Shown in pieces: positions 1 through 8,450 of a stretch of DNA of 64,000 nucleotides. A program made the position numbers and the translations under genes. The stretch spans positions 32,477-96,476 of the forward strand of contig NZ_MJLT01000006.1 of NCBI RefSeq assembly GCF_001766675.1, read 5' to 3'. Positions within the stretch are counted from its first letter, which is position 1. Each line of letters begins with the position of its first letter. The stretch comes from Arthrobacter sp. SW1 (lineage in GTDB: Bacteria; Actinomycetota; Actinomycetes; Actinomycetales; Micrococcaceae). The notes beneath the pieces were generated by a model. The model was not told the DNA's origin. It saw nothing but the letters and a program-made list of their open reading frames with translations, and made no database searches.

Positions 1-67
1 GCACCCCTTCCATCCTGCCGTGCCAGGAGTAGAGTGACCCCGGGGGTGGGCTTGGAAAGGAACTGCC

Positions 68-448
68 ATGCTAAAAAATCTCAGCGTCGCGGCCGTACTT
101 CCCGCCAGCGACATCAACCGCGCCCGCGATTTCTACCGGGACAAGCTGGGGCTTGAACCGGACAATCCGGACGCCAGCGACAACCTCATGTACCGCTGCG
201 GCAACGGCACCGGATTCATGATCTACCAGACCGGCAATGCCGGCACCGCGAAGAACACCCAGATGGGCTGGGCGAGCGACGATCTCGACGCCGAAATGGA
301 GGAACTCCGCTCCCGCGGCGTGGTCTTCGAAGAGTACGACTTCCCCGGCCTGAAGACCGAGAACGGCGTAGCCAGCTTCCCGGACGGCGAACGGGCCGCC
401 TGGTTCCTCGACACCGAAGGAAACATCCTCAGCATCAACAGCATGTAA
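68..448 (+). CDS. VOC family (glyoxalase/dioxygenase-fold) protein
   Basis: A 126-residue protein of the vicinal oxygen chelate superfamily, with the opening pattern of a small-ligand VOC domain: a substrate-pocket segment ASDINRARDFYRDKLGL at residues 13-29 and a C-terminal half with FPDGERAAWFLDTEGN around residues 104-119. Family members are metal-dependent lyases, dioxygenases or resistance proteins, and the substrate cannot be told from sequence. The ATG is preceded by a GGAAAGGA ribosome site, and a TAGAGT -10-like hexamer lies at 30-35. It converges with the topoisomerase gene, leaving only 6 bases between the stops. Family assignment is good; function is unknown. Confidence 0.85.
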   Translation: MLKNLSVAAVLPASDINRARDFYRDKLGLEPDNPDASDNLMYRCGNGTGFMIYQTGNAGTAKNTQMGWASDDLDAEMEELRSRGVVFEEYDFPGLKTENGVASFPDGERAAWFLDTEGNILSINSM

Positions 449-454
449 GTACCG

Positions 455-2989
455 CTAGCCGGCGCCGTTGTCCTCCGCCCACGCCATGCTGGCGCCGATG
501 GCGTCCACCGGCTGGGACAGCGGAACGCCGGAACCGTCGCGGCGGCCGTGCTCCACGGGCAGCGCCCGGGCCACGCCGGCAGCGGATGACGCCTTCGCGG
601 GTCCATGCCCGGCCCACGCGAGCAGCAGCGTGTCCTCGCCCTTCAGGAAACGGTGGGCGCGGACACCGCCCGTGGCGCGGCCCTTCGCCGGGAACTCATC
701 GAAGGCGGTCACCTTCGCGGTGCCCGGAGCCGTGCCCGGCAGGGCGCCGTTGCTACCGGCGATCGTGACGACGACGGCGGCCGGATCGTCCGCGCGGACG
801 GTACCGAAGTGGATCACTTCGTCACCCGCGGCCAGCTTGATGCCGGCCATGCCGCCTGCCGTGCGGCCCTGGGGGCGCACGGCCGAAGCAGCGAAGCGGA
901 GCAACTGGGCCTGGCGCGTCAGGAACACCAGTTCGGTGCTGTCCTCGGCCGCAGGCTCAGCGGCGATCACGCGGTCCTTGTCCTTGAGTGCGATGATCTC
1001 GAAGTCTTCACGGTTCAGCGGGTAGTCGGGCTGGACGCGCTTGACCACGCCCTGGGCAGTGCCGAGGGCCAGGACCGAGTCCAGCGGCACAAAGGCCACC
1101 AGGGTTTCGCCCTTGAGCAGGGTGATGAAATCCTTCGCGGGCACGCCGCCGGCCAGGTTCGGGAGCCCGGCCACCGGCGGCAGCACGGGCATGTCCATGA
1201 CCTGGACGCGCAGCATGCGGCCCTGGGAGGTGACGGCCCCGATTTCGCCGCGGGCCGAGGTCTTCACGACGGAACGGAACACATCGTGCTTGGCGCGCGG
1301 GCCTGCCTCGGCCAGCGGGTCCTGGTTCGCGGTGCGTGCGATCTGCCCCGACGCCGTCAGGATCGCCCAACAGGGATCGTCCGGGATTTCCAGCGGTAGC
1401 GCCGCAGCCTTGCCCTTGGGACCCGGCGCGGCTGCGGCCAGGGCGGCGGCAACGGTGGGGGAGACCGCCTCGGATTCGAGCAGGACGGTGCGGCGCGGGG
1501 TGCCGTACTTGGCGGCCACTTCGGCCAGTTCGCCGGAGACGAGTTCGCGCAGCAGGGTGTCCGAACCGAGGATCGCCTCAAGCTCGGCGATCTCGCGACG
1601 CAGCTCCTCCTGCTCTTTCTCCAGCTCGATCCGCGAGTACTTGGTGAGCTGGCGCAGGCGCAGTTCCAGGATGTAGTTGGCCTGGATCTCGGAGAGGTCG
1701 TAGATGGACATCAGGCGATCACGGGCGGCGGCTGCTTCATCCGAGGAACGGATGATCTGGATGACCTCGTCGATGTCCACGATCGCGATGAGGAGGCCTT
1801 CCACCAGGTGGAGGCGGTCCTTCTTCTTGCCCAGGCGGAAAGCGGTGCGGCGGCGCACCACGGAGAGCCGGTGGTCCACATACACCTGCAGCAGGGGCAG
1901 CAGGCCCAGGGTCTGCGGCTGCCCTTCCACGAGGGCCACGTTGTTGATGCCGAAGGAGTCCTCCATCGGCGTGAAGCGGTAGAGCTGCTGGAGCACGGCG
2001 TTCGGGTTGAAGCCGTTCTTCAGTTCGATGACCAGCCGCAGTCCGTGCTGGCGGTCGGTCAGGTCAACGACGTCGCTGATGCCGGTCAGCTTCTTGGCGT
2101 TGACGGCGTCCTTGATCTTCTCGATCACCTTTTCAGGGCCCACCATGTACGGCAGCTCGGTCACCACCAGGCCGGTGCGGCGGGCGGTGAGCTGTTCGAT
2201 CTCCACCTTGGCGCGGGTCTTGAAGGAGCCGCGGCCGGTGGCGTAGGCGTCCCGGATGCCGTCCAGTCCGACGATCCGGCCGCCCGTGGGCAGGTCCGGG
2301 CCCGGGACGAACTGCATGAGGTCCTCGAGCGTGGCCTCGGGGTTGGCGATCAGGTGCCGGGCGGCGGCGATGACCTCGCCCAGGTTGTGCGGGGCCATGT
2401 TGGTGGCCATGCCGACGGCGATGCCCGTGGTGCCGTTGACCAGCAGGTTGGGGAATGCGGCGGGAAGGACGTCCGGCTGGGTGAGCTGGTTGTCGTAGTT
2501 GGGGATGAAGTCCACCACGTCTTCGTCGAGGTGGTCCGTCATGGTCAGCGCGGCCGCCGCGAGCCGTGCTTCGGTGTATCGCGGCGCCGCCGGGCCGTCG
2601 TCGAGCGAGCCGAAGTTGCCGTGCCCGTCGATCAGCGGCAGGCGCAGGGAGAAGTCCTGGGCCATGCGCACCATGGCGTCGTAGATCGCGGCATCGCCGT
2701 GCGGGTGCAGCTTGCCCATGACCTCGCCCACCACGCGGGCGCTCTTGACGTGGCCGCGGTCCGGGCGCAGGCCCATGTCGCTCATCATGTAGAGGATGCG
2801 GCGCTGGACGGGCTTGAGGCCGTCCCGGGCATCGGGAAGGGCCCGTGAATAGATCACCGAGTAGGCGTACTCCAGGAAGGAGCCTTCCATTTCGGACGTG
2901 ACGTCGATATCGATGATGTTTTCGGTGTAGTCGCCGCTGCCTGCAGCGGCTGCTGCCTTGGCGCGGGACGGACTTTGGCTGCGTGCCAT
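455..2989 (-). CDS. parC: DNA gyrase/topoisomerase IV subunit A (ParC-like)
   Basis: The 844-residue breakage-reunion subunit of a type IIA topoisomerase, which cuts and religates DNA with the ParE/GyrB ATPase. The catalytic tyrosine is Y138 in [10 protein letters not shown]. The winged-helix/QRDR segment [10 protein letters not shown] covers residues 95-104, followed by a tower and coiled coil (about 370-500) and a C-terminal beta-pinwheel. The pinwheel has only a degenerate GyrA-box-like QGRTAGG, which favours a ParC-type enzyme over true gyrase; the main GyrA is presumably near the origin. The residue matching E. coli GyrA Ser83 is Ala100. It is divergent from the GNAT fusion gene with about 55 bases between the starts. 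Confidence 0.9.
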   Translation of the reverse strand: MARSQSPSRAKAAAAAGSGDYTENIIDIDVTSEMEGSFLEYAYSVIYSRALPDARDGLKPVQRRILYMMSDMGLRPDRGHVKSARVVGEVMGKLHPHGDAAIYDAMVRMAQDFSLRLPLIDGHGNFGSLDDGPAAPRYTEARLAAAALTMTDHLDEDVVDFIPNYDNQLTQPDVLPAAFPNLLVNGTTGIAVGMATNMAPHNLGEVIAAARHLIANPEATLEDLMQFVPGPDLPTGGRIVGLDGIRDAYATGRGSFKTRAKVEIEQLTARRTGLVVTELPYMVGPEKVIEKIKDAVNAKKLTGISDVVDLTDRQHGLRLVIELKNGFNPNAVLQQLYRFTPMEDSFGINNVALVEGQPQTLGLLPLLQVYVDHRLSVVRRRTAFRLGKKKDRLHLVEGLLIAIVDIDEVIQIIRSSDEAAAARDRLMSIYDLSEIQANYILELRLRQLTKYSRIELEKEQEELRREIAELEAILGSDTLLRELVSGELAEVAAKYGTPRRTVLLESEAVSPTVAAALAAAAPGPKGKAAALPLEIPDDPCWAILTASGQIARTANQDPLAEAGPRAKHDVFRSVVKTSARGEIGAVTSQGRMLRVQVMDMPVLPPVAGLPNLAGGVPAKDFITLLKGETLVAFVPLDSVLALGTAQGVVKRVQPDYPLNREDFEIIALKDKDRVIAAEPAAEDSTELVFLTRQAQLLRFAASAVRPQGRTAGGMAGIKLAAGDEVIHFGTVRADDPAAVVVTIAGSNGALPGTAPGTAKVTAFDEFPAKGRATGGVRAHRFLKGEDTLLLAWAGHGPAKASSAAGVARALPVEHGRRDGSGVPLSQPVDAIGASMAWAEDNGAG

Positions 2990-3031
2990 GGAGTCGGCGG
3001 ATCCTTAGGGGTGTACTGCGGAAGATTTAGC

Positions 3032-3037
3032 TACGCT
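3032..3037 (+). promoter_or_regulatory. -10 element, predicted leaderless start
   Basis: TACGCT is followed by exactly six bases and then the ATG at 3044. A -10 hexamer normally ends at -7, so transcription should start on the A of the start codon. The hexamer lies inside a TTAGC-TAC-GCTAA inverted repeat (3027-3039), which could also serve the divergent topoisomerase promoter. No ribosome site precedes this ATG, consistent with a leaderless mRNA. Confidence 0.55.
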
Positions 3038-3043
3038 AAGCCT

Positions 3044-5734
3044 ATGGTGGATGAGCCCGGCACCGGCGTATATCCGGAATATTGGGAAGCCGATGTCGTG
3101 CTGCGTGACGGTGGAATCGCCCACCTCCGGCCCATTTCGCCGGCTGACGCGGACGCCGTCCAGGCCTTCCACGCAGGCCAATCGCAGGCCTCCATCTACA
3201 TGCGCTTCTTCAGCTACAAGGCCAGGCTGTCCAGCAAGGAACTGCGCCGTTTCACCGAGGTGGACCATGTGGACCGGGTGGCCTTCGTCATCACCATCAG
3301 CGGCGCGATCGTCGGCATCGGCCGCTATGACAGGCTGGACGATCCCGCCGAGGCGGAGGTCGCGTTCAACATTTCCGATTCGCAGCAGGGCCGGGGCATC
3401 GGTTCCATCCTGCTCGAACACCTTGCCGCGGCGGCCCGCGAAAACGGCATCCGGCGCTTCAGTGCCGAGGTCCTTCCCGAGAACAGCAAGATGCTGCGCG
3501 TCTTCGCCGACGCCGGGTACGAGCTCTCGCGGACCTTCGACGACGGCGTCGTGAGCGTCGAATTCAACATCGACCCCACCCGCAAATCGCTGGCCGTCAT
3601 GGAGTCCCGCGAGCACCGCGCCGAGGCGCGCAGCGTACGGGACCTGCTGGCGCCGTCGTCGATCGCCGTGATCGGGGCCAGCCGCAAATGGGGGAGCATC
3701 GGCTACCAGTTGCTGGAACACATCATCGAGGGCGGCTTCAGCGGCCAGGTGTTCGCCGTCAACCCGGAGGCGTTCGAGCTGGCCGGCATGAAGTCTTACG
3801 CCCGGATCGCCGACATCCCGGTCCCAGTGCAGCTGGCGGTCATCGCCGTGCCCGCCGAGGAAGTGCCGAAGGTGGTGGACGAATGCGCCGCCGCAGGCGT
3901 CAAGGGCCTGGTGGTCGCCACCGCCGGATACGCGGACGACGGCGAACGAGGGCTCCAGCGCCAACAGGAGCTGGTGCGCCAGGCCCGGGCGCACGGAATG
4001 CGGGTGATCGGGCCCGAATCCCTCGGCATCATCAACACCCACCCGGGCATCGCCCTGAACGCCTCCATGGCGCCGGCCCTGCCGCGGCGCGGCGGACTGG
4101 GCCTGTTCACCCAGTCGGCGGCGATCGGCGTCTCCGTGTACGCTGCAGCGGTCCGGCGCGGGCTGGGGCTCTCGTCCTTCCTGTCGGCCGGCAACCGGGC
4201 GGACGTGTCCGGCAACGACGTCATGCAGTTCTGGGAAGACGATCCGGACACCGCCGCCGTCGGGCTCTACCTGGAATCGATGGGCAATCCGCGCAAATTT
4301 TCCCGCCTGGCCCGGCGCCTGGCCCGCAGCAAAGCCGTGATCGTGGCGAAGTCCGACCTCACCGGGCTGAGCCTCCCGCCCGGGCACGTGGGCAGGACCA
4401 CCATGGCCCCGCCGTCCGCGCTCGACGCCATGATGCGCCAGTCCGGCGTGATCTCGGTGGAGACGGTGGAACAGCTCATGGACGTGGCGCAGATCGTCGC
4501 CAGCCAGCCGTTGCCAAAGGGGCCGGGCGTTGCCTTGGCCAGCAACTCCTCGGCGCTGGGCAAGGTGGTGGCCGATTCCGCCGGGCACCACGGTCTCCGC
4601 GTGGAACGCCTGCTCACCGGCATCGACCTGGACGCCGGAGCGTCGGTGTCCCTGGCGGCCCTGCGCAGCACCCTGCGGGAAACCCTCGCCGACGAAGACG
4701 TCCACGCCGCCATGGCCGCCATGATCCCGGCCCGCAGCGTCTCCACCGAGGACGTCGCCCGCGTCCTTGCCGAATGCGCCGCCGAAAGCGGCAAACCCGT
4801 CATTGCGGCCTTCGGCGGCGTGCTGGACCCGGCCGCGCGGCTGGACGGGCTCCTGCCCGCCGATGCCGCCGATGCCGGAATTCCGTGCTACTCAAGCCCC
4901 GGCAACGCCGTGGCGGCGCTGTCCGCCGTCGTCGGCTATTCCGCCTGGCTGGGCAGGGAACAGGGACTTTTCGTCGAACCCGAGGGCTGCGATCCGGACG
5001 GCACGCGGGAGGAACTTGAACGGCTCCTGGCGCCCGTGCACGGCGAGCAGCTGCTCAAGCTCGACGCCGGGGACGCCGCCTCACTGCTGGCCCGCTACGG
5101 CATGGCGGTGGAACCGTCCACGGTCTTCGAGCACGACGACGACGCCGTCGCCGCCGCGGGGCGGCTGGGCTGGCCCGTGGTCCTGAAGACCACCGATCCG
5201 GCGCTGCGCCACCGCCTCGACCTGGGCGGGGTCCGGCTGGACATCGAGGACGCCGAATCCCTGCGCCGCAACATCGTGCAGATGCGCCGGGCCCTGAAGC
5301 CCTTCGGATCCCCGGCCCTCGAAGTCCAGGCCATGGCGCCGGTCGGCCAGGCCTGCACCTTCCGCGCCATCGAGGACCCGCTGCTCGGACCGGTGGTGTC
5401 TTTCGGGCTGGCCGGGGACGCCGTGAACCTCCTGGACGACTGGGCGCACCGGGTGCCGCCGCTTTCGGCAACCGACGTGCGGGACTTCATCCGCTCGCCC
5501 CGCGCCTCGGCGAAGCTGTTCGGCTACCAGGGGCTGCCCGCCGTCGACGTTGCCGCGCTGGAGGACCTGGCTGCGCGGCTGGCGCTGCTCAAGGACGAGC
5601 ACCCGGAGATCGCGCTGGTGGAATTCAACCCCGTGCTCGCCGGGCCGGAAGGTGCCCGCATCCTCGCTGCGGAAGTCTGGATCGGCAACGCCGCACAGCG
5701 GACGGACAGTGCCCGCCGGGCCATGCGCCGCTGA
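3044..5734 (+). CDS. GNAT acetyltransferase fused to ADP-forming acyl-CoA ligase-like domains (Pat-type)
   Basis: An 896-residue fusion. Residues about 1-180 form a GNAT domain with the acetyl-CoA loop QQGRGIGS. The remainder has the order of ADP-forming acyl-CoA ligases: a CoA-binding Rossmann domain starting near IAVIGASRKWGSIG, succinyl-CoA-ligase-like domains, and a C-terminal ATP-grasp domain with VVLKTTDPALRHR. The N-terminal GNAT arrangement is that of actinobacterial Pat protein-lysine acetyltransferases, which modify acyl-CoA synthetases. Whether the ligase half is catalytic is unclear: the usual SHTGA phosphohistidine motif is not intact, though His448 lies near its position. The ATG at 3044 is chosen over an upstream in-frame start at 2975 because the -10 element sits between them. 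Confidence 0.85.
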   Translation: MVDEPGTGVYPEYWEADVVLRDGGIAHLRPISPADADAVQAFHAGQSQASIYMRFFSYKARLSSKELRRFTEVDHVDRVAFVITISGAIVGIGRYDRLDDPAEAEVAFNISDSQQGRGIGSILLEHLAAAARENGIRRFSAEVLPENSKMLRVFADAGYELSRTFDDGVVSVEFNIDPTRKSLAVMESREHRAEARSVRDLLAPSSIAVIGASRKWGSIGYQLLEHIIEGGFSGQVFAVNPEAFELAGMKSYARIADIPVPVQLAVIAVPAEEVPKVVDECAAAGVKGLVVATAGYADDGERGLQRQQELVRQARAHGMRVIGPESLGIINTHPGIALNASMAPALPRRGGLGLFTQSAAIGVSVYAAAVRRGLGLSSFLSAGNRADVSGNDVMQFWEDDPDTAAVGLYLESMGNPRKFSRLARRLARSKAVIVAKSDLTGLSLPPGHVGRTTMAPPSALDAMMRQSGVISVETVEQLMDVAQIVASQPLPKGPGVALASNSSALGKVVADSAGHHGLRVERLLTGIDLDAGASVSLAALRSTLRETLADEDVHAAMAAMIPARSVSTEDVARVLAECAAESGKPVIAAFGGVLDPAARLDGLLPADAADAGIPCYSSPGNAVAALSAVVGYSAWLGREQGLFVEPEGCDPDGTREELERLLAPVHGEQLLKLDAGDAASLLARYGMAVEPSTVFEHDDDAVAAAGRLGWPVVLKTTDPALRHRLDLGGVRLDIEDAESLRRNIVQMRRALKPFGSPALEVQAMAPVGQACTFRAIEDPLLGPVVSFGLAGDAVNLLDDWAHRVPPLSATDVRDFIRSPRASAKLFGYQGLPAVDVAALEDLAARLALLKDEHPEIALVEFNPVLAGPEGARILAAEVWIGNAAQRTDSARRAMRR

Positions 5735-5762
5735 GGGTTAGGAAGTCCCGGACGGGATCTGT

Positions 5763-5768
5763 GAAAAT
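5763..5768 (+). promoter_or_regulatory. Weak -10 element, possible leaderless start
   Basis: GAAAAT ends seven bases before the A of the ATG at 5775, the spacing seen before other leaderless candidates here. The hexamer lacks the initial T, and a G-rich GGGGGA that could act as a ribosome site also precedes the ATG, so the case is weaker. Confidence 0.3.
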
Positions 5769-5774
5769 GGGGGA

Positions 5775-6500
5775 ATGAGCCCGAAGTCCCCGATGTCTCC
5801 TTCCGGCCCGGCCTCCGCCGGGCACCATGCGGCGCACAACCACAGCACGCAGGGGCAAAGCCTGGACCAGGCGCTGCAGCGGGCCGGTTTCTACCCCGTG
5901 CTGGTTGCCGACGTCGTGGACGACGCCCTGGACGGCCGCGACTGCCTGGCCCACCTGGTGCACCTGGAAACGCACTTCGAGCGCGCCGAGGTCCGCCGCC
6001 ATATCACCGTGCTGGTCCTCACCGAAGACATGCTGGTTATCACCCATGTTGACGACCAGCAGCTCGACGACGCCGGCGAGCAGATCGTCGCCCAGATCTC
6101 CACCGAGTCCGTTCCGGTGGCCCAGATCCGCTCCGTGGTGCTCAGCTACATGTATTCCCAGCCGCAGAATTACACGCCCGGCGACCCCGTCCGCGAACTC
6201 ACCCTCTCGATTGCCTGGTCCGGCGGCCAGCGGCTCGACGTCGGCCCCGCCAGCTGCGGCGACCCGCAGTGCGAAGCGGACCACGGCTACACCGGCACCA
6301 TCAGCCAGGAAGACATCGTGCTGCGGATCAGCTCCGAGGCCGACGGTCCGCGTGCCGTCCACGACGCCAAGGTCTTCGCGCGGGCGCTGCGGGCAGTCAA
6401 CACCGGCACCATCGCCCCGGCCCCGCACGCCACCATCCCCGCGCCCCGTCCGCGCTCGGGCGTCTTCGGCAACCGCCTCAGCCGCGGACACCAGCGCTGA
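5775..6500 (+). CDS. DUF5998 family protein
   Basis: A 241-residue protein that I recognise as an actinobacterial DUF5998 family member of unknown function. The central part is rich in beta-strand-like segments (HITVLVLTEDMLVITHVDD, residues about 76-94), followed by a C-G-D-P-Q-C segment that holds the only two cysteines. Both ends are low in complexity and rich in Pro, His and Ala. There is no signal peptide or membrane segment. It lies 2 bases upstream of the phosphodiesterase gene and is probably co-transcribed with it and thymidine kinase. No function should be inferred beyond that association. Confidence 0.8.
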   Translation: MSPKSPMSPSGPASAGHHAAHNHSTQGQSLDQALQRAGFYPVLVADVVDDALDGRDCLAHLVHLETHFERAEVRRHITVLVLTEDMLVITHVDDQQLDDAGEQIVAQISTESVPVAQIRSVVLSYMYSQPQNYTPGDPVRELTLSIAWSGGQRLDVGPASCGDPQCEADHGYTGTISQEDIVLRISSEADGPRAVHDAKVFARALRAVNTGTIAPAPHATIPAPRPRSGVFGNRLSRGHQR

Positions 6501-6502
6501 GC

Positions 6503-7741
6503 ATGGAATTGTCGCAGCAGCCGGCACAGTCCGGACCCGTCGCCATGCCTTCAACGTCCGGCCACGCGGAGCTTCCCGCCGCGCCCCTTTACGGAAAACA
6601 ATCCATCGCCGAAGTCCTCGGCAGCGCCGCCGCCAGCCTGGGCCTGCCCGGTTTCAGCAACATGCTGCAGTTGCCGCCCGCGCAGCGCGTCTGCGTGGTC
6701 CTGGCTGACGGTCTCGGCCGGAACCTGCTGAAGAAGAAGGCCGCGCACACCCCGTTCCTGCGCTCCGTGGCTGCCGCCGGGCAGGGCCGGGTTCCGGTCT
6801 GGCTCGATTCCGCCTTCCCCTCCACCACGGCGTCCTCCTTGGCCAGCCTCGGCACCGGCCGCACGCCGGGCGAGCACGGCATGGTGGGCTACGACGTCCT
6901 GGACCCGGCCCAGGACAAAGTCGTGAACCTGCTGGGGAACTGGGACGCCAAGGTGGATCCCCTGGAGTGGCAGCCTTTCCCATCGATCTTCGAACGGGCC
7001 GCCGAAGAGATCGACGTCGTGACGGTCAGCCTGCCGCAGTTCGGCCACTCGCCCATGACCCGTGCGGCCCTGCGCGGCAGCCGCTTCCTGGGCGGCACCT
7101 CGCTGCACGCCCGCACGGCCCTCGCCGCCGAAGCCATGGCCGGCGGCAACCGTTCCCTCATGTACTTCTACGTGAACGAACTCGACAAAGCCGGCCACCG
7201 CTACGGCTGCGGTTCCGAGCGCTGGGAGCACCAGCTCGAAGAACTCGACTCCACCGTCAAGCGGCTCTCCGCCACCCTCCCCGCAGGAACCACCATCCTG
7301 GTCACCGGTGACCACGGCATGCTGGACGTGCCCGAATCCCAGCGCCTGGACTACTCGGCGGATCCCGCCCTGATCGCCGGGGTCCGTCACACGGCCGGTG
7401 AACCCCGCATGGTGCACCTGTACATGGAACCGGACGCGGGGGAGGCCGCTCGTGAGGCCATCCTGGACGCCTGGCGCCGCCGCTTCGGCGAACGGATCTG
7501 GGCCTTCACCCGTGAACAGGGCCTGGCCGCGGGACTCTTCGGCGCCCTCCGTCCCGAGGTGGCGCCGCGGATCGGTGACGTGATGATCGCCGCCCGCGAC
7601 ACCCTGGCCCTGTACGACACCCGCCGGGTCCGCCCCGCCGCCATGGAAGTGGTTGGCCAGCACGGTTCCCTGACCAAGCCCGAACGCGAAGTGCCCCTGC
7701 TGTGCTTCCCGGCGGCCGGATCGAAGCGCCGGCGTGGCTGA
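6503..7741 (+). CDS. Alkaline phosphatase superfamily nucleotide pyrophosphatase/phosphodiesterase
   Basis: A 412-residue enzyme of the type I phosphodiesterase/nucleotide pyrophosphatase branch, which hydrolyses phosphodiester or pyrophosphate bonds with two metal ions. Visible elements are the first metal Asp in VVLADGLG (residues about 69-76), a nucleophile region FPSTTASSLASLGTG, and the late metal motif TGDHGMLD. No N-terminal signal peptide is evident, so it is probably cytoplasmic. The ATG at 6503 is chosen because upstream sequence in this frame lies inside the DUF5998 gene. Its end overlaps the thymidine kinase start by 8 bases, implying translational coupling. Confidence 0.85.
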   Translation: MELSQQPAQSGPVAMPSTSGHAELPAAPLYGKQSIAEVLGSAAASLGLPGFSNMLQLPPAQRVCVVLADGLGRNLLKKKAAHTPFLRSVAAAGQGRVPVWLDSAFPSTTASSLASLGTGRTPGEHGMVGYDVLDPAQDKVVNLLGNWDAKVDPLEWQPFPSIFERAAEEIDVVTVSLPQFGHSPMTRAALRGSRFLGGTSLHARTALAAEAMAGGNRSLMYFYVNELDKAGHRYGCGSERWEHQLEELDSTVKRLSATLPAGTTILVTGDHGMLDVPESQRLDYSADPALIAGVRHTAGEPRMVHLYMEPDAGEAAREAILDAWRRRFGERIWAFTREQGLAAGLFGALRPEVAPRIGDVMIAARDTLALYDTRRVRPAAMEVVGQHGSLTKPEREVPLLCFPAAGSKRRRG

Positions 7742-8450
7742 GCTGGTCTTCTTCTCCGGAACCATGGACTGCGGCAAGTCCACCCTGGCGCTGCAGATGG
7801 ATTACAACCACCGGGCGCGCGGCCGCGGCGGCATCCGTTTCAGCCGCAACGACCGCGCCGGCGAATCCGTGATCTCCAGCCGGCTCGGGCTGCGCAGCGA
7901 TGCCGTCGAGGTCACCGACCGCACGGACTTCTGGGAGGAGACCGTACGACGCCGGACCGGCGGCATGCGCGTCGACTACCTGATCTGCGATGAGGCCCAG
8001 TTCTACTCGCCGGAGCAGGTGGAGCAGCTCGCCCGCCTGGTGGACGAGATGGACGTTGACGTGTTCGCCTTCGGCATCACCACCGATTTCCGTGCCCGGC
8101 TCTTCCCCGGTTCCCAGCGGCTGGTGGAGCTGGCGGACCGGATCGAGGTCCTTCAGGTCCAAGCCCTGTGCTGGTGCGGCCGCCGCGCCACGCACAACGC
8201 CCGCACGGTGGACGGCATCATGGTGGTCACCGGTGCGCAGGTGGTCGTCGGGGACATCGCCGGCGACGACGGCCGGCCCGCGCCGGGCGACACCCCGGTG
8301 GTCGGGTACGAAACGTTGTGCCGCCGCCACTACATGCGCAGGGTCACCGCCCATGCCGCCGGGCTGATGGCCGGCCGGGAAGAGTCGCTCCCGTTCGAGC
8401 TCGATGCCTGCCTGTGGCAGGGCTCAGGAAAGCAGCAGCCGGGGAACTAG
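7734..8450 (+). CDS. tdk: Thymidine kinase
   Basis: A 238-residue type II (TK1-like) thymidine kinase, which phosphorylates thymidine to dTMP for salvage. The P-loop is GTMDCGKST at residues 9-17 and the Walker B/lid region is CDEAQF (about 83-88). The zinc site appears as C-W-C near residues 145-147 plus C-R-R-H later; the first pair has CxC rather than the usual CxxC spacing. The GTG start overlaps the end of the phosphodiesterase gene. The stop codon overlaps that of the convergent sepH gene in the palindrome CTAG. Confidence 0.93.
   Translation: MAELVFFSGTMDCGKSTLALQMDYNHRARGRGGIRFSRNDRAGESVISSRLGLRSDAVEVTDRTDFWEETVRRRTGGMRVDYLICDEAQFYSPEQVEQLARLVDEMDVDVFAFGITTDFRARLFPGSQRLVELADRIEVLQVQALCWCGRRATHNARTVDGIMVVTGAQVVVGDIAGDDGRPAPGDTPVVGYETLCRRHYMRRVTAHAAGLMAGREESLPFELDACLWQGSGKQQPGN

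Noticed and set aside
605..2848. Multiple plus-strand frames across the topoisomerase gene
   Set aside because: They lie opposite a full-length, motif-complete ParC-like gene and have the composition of antisense shadows.
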